A stretch of DNA of 33,419 bases from an uncultured Alphaproteobacteria bacterium (GTDB lineage: Bacteria > Pseudomonadota > Alphaproteobacteria > RF32 > CAG-239): assembly GCA_947588655.1 (NCBI GenBank), contig CANPYS010000020.1:1-33419 (forward strand). Reading direction: 5' to 3'. This document shows, piece after piece, positions 1 through 7,563 of the stretch. Under the pieces are notes generated by a model, which made no database searches, was not told the origin of the DNA, and was given only the letters and a program-made list of their open reading frames with translations. Every line of letters starts with the position of its first letter. Within the stretch, counting starts at the first letter, position 1. The position numbers and the translations under genes were made by a program.

Positions 1-156
<156 letters not shown>

Positions 157-255
157 CTCTTTTATCTGGGTTGATGACAAAGAGAAAATACATTACACAC
201 ATTCTCTAAATTTTTCTCTTGCTTTTTGAAAAAATATATTCTACCTTACTTCCAG

Positions 256-512
256 GCATAAAAAGTTTTTATGCTTAGTACCCATTGTGGTACGGAGCTT
301 TCAACGGCTCAACCATATTCGGCGTTAGGATATAATGTCGTCATATTGTCTGCTATGAATTTTAGCCGGCAGTAGATATATCCCCGATTCATATTCGTAT
401 GGTCGGGGAGCTTTTAGCGAATGTCCAAAGCTTCGGCTGAAAGGCTAAAAGAGTCATGTAATATGGTATGATTGTTGAACTCTCCGGCCACCTTTTGAGG
501 TGGTTTTCTTTT
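256..512 (+). ncRNA. Candidate structured RNA downstream of the IS110-family transposase (possible IS1111-type bridge/seek RNA)
   Basis: Non-coding stretch with stacked complementarities: 256-264/266-274; 278-282/289-293; 295-298/307-310; long-range 312-319 (accatatt)/460-467 (aatatggt), enclosing hairpins 319-323/365-369, 329-350, 382-408 (UUCG loop) and 411-418/444-451 (inner agc-UUCG-gct). Ends in terminator-like ccacc-ttttga-ggtgg-tttt. Confidence 0.5.
488..512 (+). terminator. Intrinsic terminator-like hairpin
   Basis: ccacc(488-492) ttttga ggtgg(499-503) followed by ttttctttt. Confidence 0.55.
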
Positions 513-540
513 AACGACTAAAAAAGAAAGGTTTAATCAT

Positions 541-1251
541 ATGAAGAATAATCTTTTATTAACAACAGCTTTGGTAGCAATTGTCACTTCGGCAACTGTC
601 GCTCAAGCAAATTCTGTTGCTTCAAGTCCATGGTCAGTAGAAGTCGCTGGTAGTTACCAATTTGCCATCAGAGAATTTCAGAAATCACCGATGGTAAGCG
701 ATGGTACAAATATCTATCGTTCAGACTGGTCAATGCCTAAAGTTGATCTTATTTCGGCAGATGTCACGGGCGTTTATAACCTAACCGATCGGCAGGCGTT
801 AACATTGCGTTTCGGATACGCCGCAGGCGACGATTCCGTTGGTGGCGATGAGGAAAGAGCACGCGTTAAAGACGAAGTTGAATTGTTCACCCTCATGCCC
901 GGATACCGCTATACCATGCCTGTTTATCAAGACAAGCTTAAAGCTTTTGCCGGTGTGAATGCGGGCGTTGCTTACCTGAAATACAAGTCAACACAATCAG
1001 GCGCTCCGGATGACTTTTATAACACGAAAGTGGACGATTCTGATTGGGGATTTGCTTATTCAGCTGAAATCGGTCTTCGCTATGATGTAACGGAAAATAT
1101 CGGTGTTTTTGCCGCTTATCAATTCTCAGGGAACACAGCTGATGTGAAGCGTCTTCCCTACAACCGCAATCCTAAGAACCCCATGATAGATAACCAAACC
1201 AGAATGCAAGTTTATAATGGGGTGCGGGCTGGTTTGAGCTATTCCTTCTAA
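541..1251 (+). CDS. Outer-membrane beta-barrel protein (porin/Omp-like)
   Basis: Signal peptide MKNNLLLTTALVAIVTSATVAQA, alternating beta-strand pattern, C-terminal GVRAGLSYSF ending in Phe; AAGAAAGG upstream of ATG. Confidence 0.75.
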   Translation: MKNNLLLTTALVAIVTSATVAQANSVASSPWSVEVAGSYQFAIREFQKSPMVSDGTNIYRSDWSMPKVDLISADVTGVYNLTDRQALTLRFGYAAGDDSVGGDEERARVKDEVELFTLMPGYRYTMPVYQDKLKAFAGVNAGVAYLKYKSTQSGAPDDFYNTKVDDSDWGFAYSAEIGLRYDVTENIGVFAAYQFSGNTADVKRLPYNRNPKNPMIDNQTRMQVYNGVRAGLSYSF

Positions 1252-1289
1252 AGTTGGAAAAATTATTATAAATAAATTCCTTTATAGAG

Positions 1290-1330
1290 AAAAAGACACT
1301 TTATCACACAAGCGATAAAGTGTCTTTTTT
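1290..1330 (+). terminator. Intrinsic terminator downstream of the outer-membrane protein gene
   Basis: agacactttatc ... gataaagtgtct stem followed by T6. Confidence 0.8.
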
Positions 1331-1350
1331 AAGTAGCTATATTTTCCACA

Positions 1351-1391
1351 TCTGGATTCTTCCTCCCTTCGGTCGTCAGAATGACGTAGAG
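1351..1391. repeat. Short palindromic intergenic repeat (ctggattctt...cagaatgacg type)
   Basis: tctggattcttcctcccttcggtcgtcagaatgacgtagag resembles the widely dispersed CTGGATTCTTCG...CAGAATGACG intergenic repeat motif. Confidence 0.45.
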
Positions 1392-1393
1392 TT

Positions 1394-1425
1394 TTCCAAA
1401 CACCAAAAGTAATTGGTGTTTGGAA
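1394..1425. repeat. Perfect 13-bp inverted repeat (hairpin)
   Basis: ttccaaacaccaa (1394-1406) / ttggtgtttggaa (1413-1425), 6-nt loop. Confidence 0.85.
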
Positions 1426-1451
1426 AGCGAGATAACGCGAGTGTTAGCTTA

Positions 1452-1572
1452 GGAATGCGTATAGCTGGCATTTAGAGCAATTTAAGGGGCAAAAGTACCG
1501 CAGCGTACATAAACGTACGTGAGGACACTTTTGCCACAAAAACTGCGCTAGATGCCAGCTATACGCCTTTCC
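1452..1572. repeat. Large nested palindromic element next to the tRNA-Arg 3' end
   Basis: gcgtatagctggcat (1457-1471) / atgccagctatacgc (1552-1566), inner ggcaaaagt (1488-1496) / acttttgcc (1527-1535), innermost cgtac (1504-1508) / gtacg (1515-1519). Confidence 0.8.
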
Positions 1573-1580
1573 ATAGAAAA

Positions 1581-1657
1581 TGGCGTCAGCGGCGGGACTC
1601 GAACCCACTACCCACAGTTTAGGAAACTGTTGCTCTATCCTGATGAGCTACGCCGAC
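1581..1657 (-). tRNA. tRNA-Arg (anticodon CCT)
   Basis: Reverse complement GTCGGCGTAGCTCATCAGGATAGAGCAACAGTTTCCTAAACTGTGGGTAGTGGGTTCGAGTCCCGCCGCTGACGCCA. Cloverleaf pairs, anticodon loop TTCCTAA, GTTCGAGTC T-loop, encoded CCA. Confidence 0.95.
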
Positions 1658-1766
1658 GTTAGATCTTTTTATAAACGCCTTGATAAAAAAGAGCAAGAGT
1701 TTTTTCTTGACAACCTGCAAAAAATTATTAAATTAAGCCTGAAAGAAATTTTTATAAAATTATGTT

Positions 1767-2171
1767 ATGAAAAAGTGTATTTTTATGCGTCACGCGTCGG
1801 AGGAGGCTTTAGAAGGAGCCTTAGATGACGTGGTTGAAGAGTATCAACTGGCGCTCAGCAAGGTTTGTCCTTTAGGAAAGATTGACGCTGTTTGGACATC
1901 GCCCAAAAAACGCGCTGTTGAGACGGCTCAAAAAATGGTGGCGCTTTTAGGCCTAGATTTAAAGGTTGAGGAGCATGACACCTTAGATGAAGGTTATAGT
2001 TATGAAAAGCCTTTATCAAACCTTGTGGACGAGCTAAACAAATCGGAAGCCAAAACCATTTTGTTGGTTACGCATTTGCCTAACTTAAACGAATGGTTTT
2101 TGGTTGGAATGATGGGCAATGCCGGCGTTTTGCCTTTAGCGTTTGACGGCCGGAAGTTTCATGATTTATAA
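1767..2171 (+). CDS. Histidine phosphatase family protein, SixA-like phosphohistidine phosphatase
   Basis: N-terminal FMRHASEEA (RHG-type motif), VWTSPKKRAVETA, LLVTHLPNL. Confidence 0.8.
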   Translation: MKKCIFMRHASEEALEGALDDVVEEYQLALSKVCPLGKIDAVWTSPKKRAVETAQKMVALLGLDLKVEEHDTLDEGYSYEKPLSNLVDELNKSEAKTILLVTHLPNLNEWFLVGMMGNAGVLPLAFDGRKFHDL

Positions 2172-2198
2172 AAAAAAGACGCGTTAGCGTCTTTTTTT
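2172..2198. terminator. Intrinsic terminator between convergent genes
   Basis: aaaaaagacgc gtta gcgtctttttt. Confidence 0.8.
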
Positions 2199-2727
2199 AT
2201 TTTTTCTTACGTTTTGGGGATGGTGGTGTTTGTTCATCATCGGTTTCATCAAGGTTATTTTCAACATATTCGGCATATTCCAAGGCGTCGTTTTCATGGA
2301 GCATAGCGCGTATCATCCACGATTTTTTATAAAACTTCGCAAGATATTCTTCAAACATATTCACGGTTAAAAAGTCGCCGCGTTTTTCGGCCAAATCGCG
2401 AATTTCCAAAGCCAAATCAATAATTTTGCCACAATCTTCATCTAAAATTTCCAAAACTTCTTCGGTATCATAATCGCGGCTTTCAAGTTCTTCAATTTCG
2501 GCAATTTCCAGATAATCCGCCATATTTGCCAAGGGAAGTTCGCCTTGCATTTTAAGGGCTTCGGCAACCGCGTCAAATTGTTCTTGAAACTCTTTATAAA
2601 GGTGTTCTGTCAGCTTATGAATGGTTAAAAAATCGCGTCCGGTAGCGTTCCAATGCAAATTATGAAGCTTGATGTTCAAAACGGCAATGTTTGCCAAATA
2701 GCGATTAAGTCCGGTATCTCTAGCCAT
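2197..2727 (-). CDS. dps: Dps/ferritin-like DNA-protection protein
   Basis: LNIKLHNLHWNATGRDFLTIHKLTEHLYKEFQEQFDAVAEAL matches the Dps ferroxidase/helix region; AGGAG-type SD upstream. Confidence 0.8.
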   Translation of the reverse strand: MARDTGLNRYLANIAVLNIKLHNLHWNATGRDFLTIHKLTEHLYKEFQEQFDAVAEALKMQGELPLANMADYLEIAEIEELESRDYDTEEVLEILDEDCGKIIDLALEIRDLAEKRGDFLTVNMFEEYLAKFYKKSWMIRAMLHENDALEYAEYVENNLDETDDEQTPPSPKRKKK

Positions 2728-2787
2728 ATTATCCTCCTTTGTTTGTTGTTTAAGGAATATATGCCGTTTTAGAGAGATTTAAATACA

Positions 2788-3039
2788 TCAAAAGCGGTAT
2801 TCTTTGCAGCTTTGATTTTGAGAAATCATATTTTTATCGCTTTCAGGCAGATTATCCATATCGCCAAAGTTATACATATCGCAGTTAAAGGTTTGCTCGT
2901 CATCAAGGCCGCCGTTTTTCAAGTCAACGAGCGTATCTTGTGAAAGGCCGTCCACATGAAAATCAGGTGTATTTTTAGGATTGCGGTTTTTAGCGCGGAA
3001 ATTTTGTTTTTTTTCAAATTCGGGTTGTTGTGTCAACAT
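2788..3039 (-). CDS. Hypothetical protein (start revised to MLTQQPEF...)
   Basis: ORF with GGAGAAAAAG SD upstream of the internal Met at 3039; no recognisable domain. Confidence 0.55.
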   Translation of the reverse strand: MLTQQPEFEKKQNFRAKNRNPKNTPDFHVDGLSQDTLVDLKNGGLDDEQTFNCDMYNFGDMDNLPESDKNMISQNQSCKEYRF

Positions 3040-3091
3040 TCTTTTTCTCCTTTGCAAAAATATATAGACACTTTCAGAGCAATTTAAAGGC

Positions 3092-3119
3092 ATAAAAAAA
3101 GCCACCTATTCAGGTGGCG
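3092..3119 (-). terminator. Intrinsic terminator of the minus-strand gene 3137-3820
   Basis: On the minus strand: gccacct gaat aggtggc followed by T7. Confidence 0.75.
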
Positions 3120-3136
3120 TATGAAAAACTTTCAAA

Positions 3137-3820
3137 TTAATTTTGCCTAAGCAGAACATTAATTTGGCAAGGATACATTTTGCAATAAAAAGAGCAAATT
3201 TCTTCGCGGTTGGTCTGATTCAAATCATCAAGAGATGCCCAAACATCGCTTTTGCAGTTTTCAGAGCTGTTTTCTGCGCAGAAAGTAATATTATTAGAGG
3301 GATTGCCGCGGTCAATAATGGTGACGGCATCAACAAGTCTTAAATAATCTTTCATGCGCTGATTTTCCATAACCCTCAAATAAGTATTGCAGACTTGAAC
3401 GCGATTCGGGCTTGAAACAATGGTTTGCATATTAACATAAGCCTGTACGGAGGGTTCTTTCATCTCGCGGTAAGAAATGGTAATATTGTTGCCCCAATAA
3501 TCTTGCACCGAAGTTTGATCGGGTTGGACAAGCGAGGGACGAAAGACATTAAGAATAATGGCTTTTTTGGTATCAAAATCTGAAATATCTTGCGCCTTGC
3601 TGATGGCATCGGAAAGCGTTGTAAAAGCAACCTTAAGATCATCATGGAGTATATTTGCTTTTTCGGTGTTTTTAAGGGATATATAAAAATAGTTGCCGGC
3701 ATAGCCCAAAAGCCCGACCACAATTAAAACACCGAACATACCAAACAATGACCACCCTTTTTCCTGCACCCACTGATAGCGTCCGAGCATCCAAAGATAA
3801 AATTTGCTTAACTTAGACAT
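3137..3820 (-). CDS. Hypothetical single-pass membrane protein (pilin-like features)
   Basis: MSKLSKFYLWMLGRYQWVQEKGWSLFGMFGVLIVVGLLGYAGNYFYISLKN: N-terminal TM helix followed by a Cys-containing soluble domain; internal Met chosen as start. Confidence 0.55.
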   Translation of the reverse strand: MSKLSKFYLWMLGRYQWVQEKGWSLFGMFGVLIVVGLLGYAGNYFYISLKNTEKANILHDDLKVAFTTLSDAISKAQDISDFDTKKAIILNVFRPSLVQPDQTSVQDYWGNNITISYREMKEPSVQAYVNMQTIVSSPNRVQVCNTYLRVMENQRMKDYLRLVDAVTIIDRGNPSNNITFCAENSSENCKSDVWASLDDLNQTNREEICSFYCKMYPCQINVLLRQN

Positions 3821-3883
3821 AGACCAATCCTTTCTAACGTTCTGCACAAAAATAATATTGAAAACAAAATAATTTTAACACCA

Positions 3884-3941
3884 CAGGCGGTATTCCCGTC
3901 CGCGATCAAAACAATAAATTGTTTTGGAGCGGGTAACGGGA
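3884..3941. repeat. 58-bp direct repeat, copy 1 (duplicate of the tRNA-Gly 3' end and flank)
   Basis: caggcggtattcccgtccgcgatcaaaacaataaattgttttggagcgggtaacggga, identical to 4046-4103 at an offset of 162 bp; internally palindromic. Confidence 0.95.
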
Positions 3942-3950
3942 GCGCTAAGT

Positions 3951-3977
3951 AAAAAGCTGACTTAACGTCAGGTTTTT
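3951..3977. terminator. Bidirectional terminator-like hairpin
   Basis: aaaaa g ctgac ttaac gtcag g ttttt. Confidence 0.5.
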
Positions 3978-4045
3978 ATCTGTAAGCTCCGGGAACATCT
4001 TGTTGAGCGAGGGAAGCAAAAGCGACCGATGCGAAACTAGATGCC

Positions 4046-4103
4046 CAGGCGGTATTCCCGTCCGCGATCAAAACAATAAATTGTTTTGGAGCGGGTAACG
4101 GGA
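4046..4103. repeat. 58-bp direct repeat, copy 2 (overlaps the 3' end of tRNA-Gly)
   Basis: Same 58-bp sequence as 3884-3941; covers the terminal nucleotides of tRNA-Gly including CCA. Confidence 0.95.
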
Positions 4104-4160
4104 ATTGAACCCGCATTAAAAGCTTGGGAAGCTCTCATTCTACCATTGAATTATACCCGC
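4087..4160 (-). tRNA. tRNA-Gly (anticodon CCC)
   Basis: Reverse complement GCGGGTATAATTCAATGGTAGAATGAGAGCTTCCCAAGCTTTTAATGCGGGTTCAATTCCCGTTACCCGCTCCA; anticodon loop TTCCCAA; acceptor GCGGGTA/TACCCGC; CCA encoded. Confidence 0.93.
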
Positions 4161-4234
4161 TTCTTCTCTGATTAAACTTTATTTTCTTGATATAATCAAG
4201 TCTTTTATCCAAAATGCACAATTTTCTTCTTACC

Positions 4235-6307
4235 TTAAAGCAACATTTCCATAAGATGCGCCAAGTCTAGCTTATAAACTGCGGCGTTTTGTGGCGTGCG
4301 CGGATAAAATGCCGACAAATCAAAAGCAAAAATATGCGCTTGTTGTTTGAAAAATGCGTCTGTGGTGTTTATTTCAGAGGCATGCGCTTGCAAATATTGG
4401 CTTAAAGCTTCCGCCTCTTTGATTTTTGATTTTATCAGCCCCGTTCTTTGAGCAAAAAATGACGAATATTCCCAAATAGCATAAATAGCGGCCGCCAAAA
4501 GCAAAGCGCTAACAAACCGCAAGTAAACGCTTAAAAGTAAAATAGCAAATAAAATAAAGCTAAGGCAGATAACAATTTTAAAAATATTAGTCAAACGGTG
4601 CGAAAATCTGATGCGTAAAATCCAGAAATAAAAAGCCACAACAGCCGTAAAGCAAAACAGAATAATGCCTGTTTGCGCCGGATTAACCGATAAAAACGCA
4701 ATAGCAGCCTCGGTTAAAACAAGCATTGCGATACCAAAGAACAAATAACCGATGTTAAGCTGAAAGTTCAAAAGCTTTAAGGTGCGGCGCGTGTGCCTTT
4801 CAAGAGCGGATTCGGCGCGCTTAAACTTAAGCGTATTTGAATTTTGAACGCTTATTACAGAATCATGACTTCCAAAAAGATGCGCCAAAGCTTTTTTCTC
4901 GCCCAAATTTAAGTTATGGACGTCATCGGTTTTTTTAATCAAAACAACAGAATTTTCTTGCTTCTGAATATCAATTACCCCCTTTTGGTAAATATCCAAA
5001 AAAGCGGAAATAAAGGCGGTTTTATCAAAAGCGCCTTTCAAAAGCATACGCAAAATGGGGGCGGAAATCTGAAAATGCCCCAAAATTTTGGGCTTGTTCT
5101 TTTTAAGATAATTTGCTGAAAGAATATACGAACTTAAAATAGCAATCAGCCCCAAAAGCGCAAACAAAACATCGCCGAAATCTGAAATAAACCAAACAAA
5201 ACGCTGATTTATGTCGGGTTTAAGAAAAATATCCTGATGAAGCGTTGTTAAAATATACATGCCCTCGCCAGGGAGCAAAGGCGTTGTTGAAGCAAAGCCC
5301 AAGGCGTTGTTATCAAGCGCGGCGATAATTGCGCGATTCGGGTTCAAACTTTTAGGCGAGCCAATAAAAACGTTTTGCCCCATAAATTGCCGTCCGTCGG
5401 GCAATGAAACAACAGCGTTGGCAGAGGCAATCATTAAATTAAGATAACTTCCTGTCACATTCCAGTAAAATTCGGTAAAGTCGTCATAATACCAAAGTTT
5501 GCGGTCAACCAAATACTTAAAGTTATAAGTATAAACGCCTGAGGGCAGGTTATAAGGTTGTTGGGGTTTAATATAAATATTATCCCCGATTTCTTCCAAA
5601 ACATGTGGCACATTTTGCCCATTAATGGAAACCGATTCCAACGTCACGTCAATTTTTTTACGCACGCCAGCGCGTGAGGTGGAATATTTGGGCATAATTT
5701 TAATCAGCCCGTTTTTGAGCTTTTTGCCATTGGCAATCACGGTCATTTCCTCTTCAACCTGCACAAGTCCTGTTGGCAAAATATGAAGCGAAGTTAATAA
5801 ATAAGGAATATGCTCCACCGCGGGCGCAACCACTTTGCGTCCGCTTGGCAGCGTTACGTTGACCATGGGATATTGATAAGTATTCAAAGGCGCCACATTA
5901 TCAGCCGATAAAGTTTTAGGCTGCATAAGCTCATAAAAATCAAGCTCAGAATCTGTTTGCGTAGATTTATTATCTACCGATTGTAAAGCCTTTTCATAAA
6001 TACGTTCAAAAATAGATTTATCATCATTTTGTAATTGCTCAATATATTCTTTACTGTGCAAAATATCTATAGTATTTCCACTATTTAATTCAGTAAAGCT
6101 TTTATTGGTTGAATAATTAGCCTTGCTAAAGCGGTCTTTCATAAACGCAAGAAAAGCTTCCGTATCAGACATATCGGGCAAAACTTCAGGAATGGTCGTA
6201 TCCATAATCGGGATAGGCGCGTCCCAAGAGCTTTGTTGCTGAGCCTGTGCGTTTTGGGTTAAACTTAAAACCGCCATAAAACAGAATATTAAAAAATTTT
6301 TCTTCAT
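4235..6307 (-). CDS. DUF2207-like predicted membrane protein
   Basis: Signal peptide, N-terminal extracytoplasmic beta domain (...YTYNFKYLVDRKLWYYDDFTEFYWNVTGS...), several TM helices, C-terminal cytoplasmic segment; pattern typical of DUF2207 proteins. Confidence 0.75.
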   Translation of the reverse strand: MKKNFLIFCFMAVLSLTQNAQAQQQSSWDAPIPIMDTTIPEVLPDMSDTEAFLAFMKDRFSKANYSTNKSFTELNSGNTIDILHSKEYIEQLQNDDKSIFERIYEKALQSVDNKSTQTDSELDFYELMQPKTLSADNVAPLNTYQYPMVNVTLPSGRKVVAPAVEHIPYLLTSLHILPTGLVQVEEEMTVIANGKKLKNGLIKIMPKYSTSRAGVRKKIDVTLESVSINGQNVPHVLEEIGDNIYIKPQQPYNLPSGVYTYNFKYLVDRKLWYYDDFTEFYWNVTGSYLNLMIASANAVVSLPDGRQFMGQNVFIGSPKSLNPNRAIIAALDNNALGFASTTPLLPGEGMYILTTLHQDIFLKPDINQRFVWFISDFGDVLFALLGLIAILSSYILSANYLKKNKPKILGHFQISAPILRMLLKGAFDKTAFISAFLDIYQKGVIDIQKQENSVVLIKKTDDVHNLNLGEKKALAHLFGSHDSVISVQNSNTLKFKRAESALERHTRRTLKLLNFQLNIGYLFFGIAMLVLTEAAIAFLSVNPAQTGIILFCFTAVVAFYFWILRIRFSHRLTNIFKIVICLSFILFAILLLSVYLRFVSALLLAAAIYAIWEYSSFFAQRTGLIKSKIKEAEALSQYLQAHASEINTTDAFFKQQAHIFAFDLSAFYPRTPQNAAVYKLDLAHLMEMLL

Positions 6308-6389
6308 AAAATTTTTCAGCCCTTAACAAATCAGATTTAATAGAGTATAAAGGAATAACTCTTAAAATTTTATAAAAAAGGAGCAGATA

Positions 6390-7121
6390 ATGTCAAATTC
6401 AGTCGCGGCAATCATTTTAGGCGCGGGTAAGGGCACACGGATGAAGTCTGATTTGCCCAAAGTTATGATGCCCGTTTGTGGCAAACCGATGATTAAACAC
6501 ATCATTGAAACACTTGAGAATATGGGCGTTTCCAAAATTGTGACTGTCATTTCGCCAGAGGGAGAATTAGTCAAGCAAACTGTTGCGCCGTACCCAACAT
6601 GCGTTCAAGACAAACAGCTTGGCACTGGACACGCCGTAAATTGCGCGCGTGAGGCTTTGAAAGGTTTTGACGGCGCGGTGATGGTTATCTTTGGCGACAC
6701 GCCTTTAATTACCGCCAAAACTTTAGAACGCGCGGTCAATAAGGTCAACGAGGGTTACAGCGTGGTGGTTTTTGGCACACGCCGCGCGGATCCAGCGCGC
6801 TACGGACGCCTTAAAATGCAGGGCAACGAGCTTTTGGGTATTGTGGAATATAAAGACGCCACGGAAGAAGAACGCGCTATTGATTTTTGCAATTCAGGTT
6901 TTATGACCTTTGACGGTAAACATTTATTTGAAATTTTATCACGCATCGGCAATGAAAACGCCGCCGGCGAGTATTATTTGACAGATGCGGTTCAAATTGC
7001 GCGTCAAATGGGCTTAAAATGCACGGCGTTGGAAGGCGATGTGGAAGAACTTGCCAGCGCCAACACGCAAGAAGAACTCGCTGAATTGGAAACTTTTTTA
7101 GAGAAGCGCCAACATGCTTAA
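6390..7121 (+). CDS. GlmU N-terminal-type NTP transferase (UDP-GlcNAc pyrophosphorylase domain only)
   Basis: AAIILGAGKGTRMKSDLPKVMMPVCGKPM, QDKQLGTGHAV, FGDTPLI, IVEYKDAT; no C-terminal hexapeptide-repeat domain. Confidence 0.85.
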   Translation: MSNSVAAIILGAGKGTRMKSDLPKVMMPVCGKPMIKHIIETLENMGVSKIVTVISPEGELVKQTVAPYPTCVQDKQLGTGHAVNCAREALKGFDGAVMVIFGDTPLITAKTLERAVNKVNEGYSVVVFGTRRADPARYGRLKMQGNELLGIVEYKDATEEERAIDFCNSGFMTFDGKHLFEILSRIGNENAAGEYYLTDAVQIARQMGLKCTALEGDVEELASANTQEELAELETFLEKRQHA

Positions 7122-7563
7122 ATTTATCAAAATTCATTGGTTCGGTTTAATTTTAAGCCTTTTGGGCGTGCTTTATTTAGGACTTGTGATTTTGGTTGTT
7201 TTATCGCCGCGCCAAGATAAGCTTAACCGTGGTTTTATTCCTTGTACCAAAGCGATGATGACTGATTTTTCGGCATGTGAAAAAGGCAAACTTTGGTGCT
7301 TGATGAAGGCGGTTTTTTCAAACACGCTTTGCGACGCGGGCGTGGTTTTATCAGGTGTTGAAAATTGGGCTAAAAACAAACAAAAAACACCTTGGGCAAA
7401 TTATTTGTTTGAACCTGAGGTTGATAAAGAGCCTCATCAGCACCCCGAATTAACTAAATTTTACGAACAAAATAAAAATATTCGCGCCGATATGGCAAAG
7501 CTTTATAAAGCAAGCCTTGAATTAGAAAGGGAAAAAGATGAAAAAGCAAAACCTCAAGAATAA
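7114..7563 (+). CDS. Hypothetical membrane-anchored protein
   Basis: Overlaps the preceding gene by 8 nt; N-terminal TM segment FGLILSLLGVLYLGLVILVVL. Confidence 0.6.
   Translation: MLKFIKIHWFGLILSLLGVLYLGLVILVVLSPRQDKLNRGFIPCTKAMMTDFSACEKGKLWCLMKAVFSNTLCDAGVVLSGVENWAKNKQKTPWANYLFEPEVDKEPHQHPELTKFYEQNKNIRADMAKLYKASLELEREKDEKAKPQE

Noticed and set aside
331-336. TATAAT as a promoter -10 inside the candidate structured RNA
   Set aside because: Perfect hexamer, but no convincing -35 at suitable spacing; in AT-rich DNA this is weak evidence.
160-540. tmRNA, RNase P RNA or a known riboswitch (cobalamin, TPP etc.)
   Set aside because: No tag-peptide reading frame, no tRNA-like ends, and none of the conserved riboswitch/RNase P boxes could be recognised.
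1580-1828. ORF 1580..1828 (+), 82 aa
   Set aside because: It runs antisense through tRNA-Arg(CCT) and overlaps the start of the SixA-like gene; MASAAGLEPTTHSLGNCC is the usual spurious translation of a tRNA.
3884-4103. Genomic-island attL/attR at tRNA-Gly
   Set aside because: Only ~104 bp separate the repeats and no integrase or cargo is present, so a true island is not supported; kept only as a duplication/remnant finding.
3884-4103. CRISPR array
   Set aside because: Only two repeat copies, which are 58 bp long and overlap a tRNA gene; no cas genes in the window.
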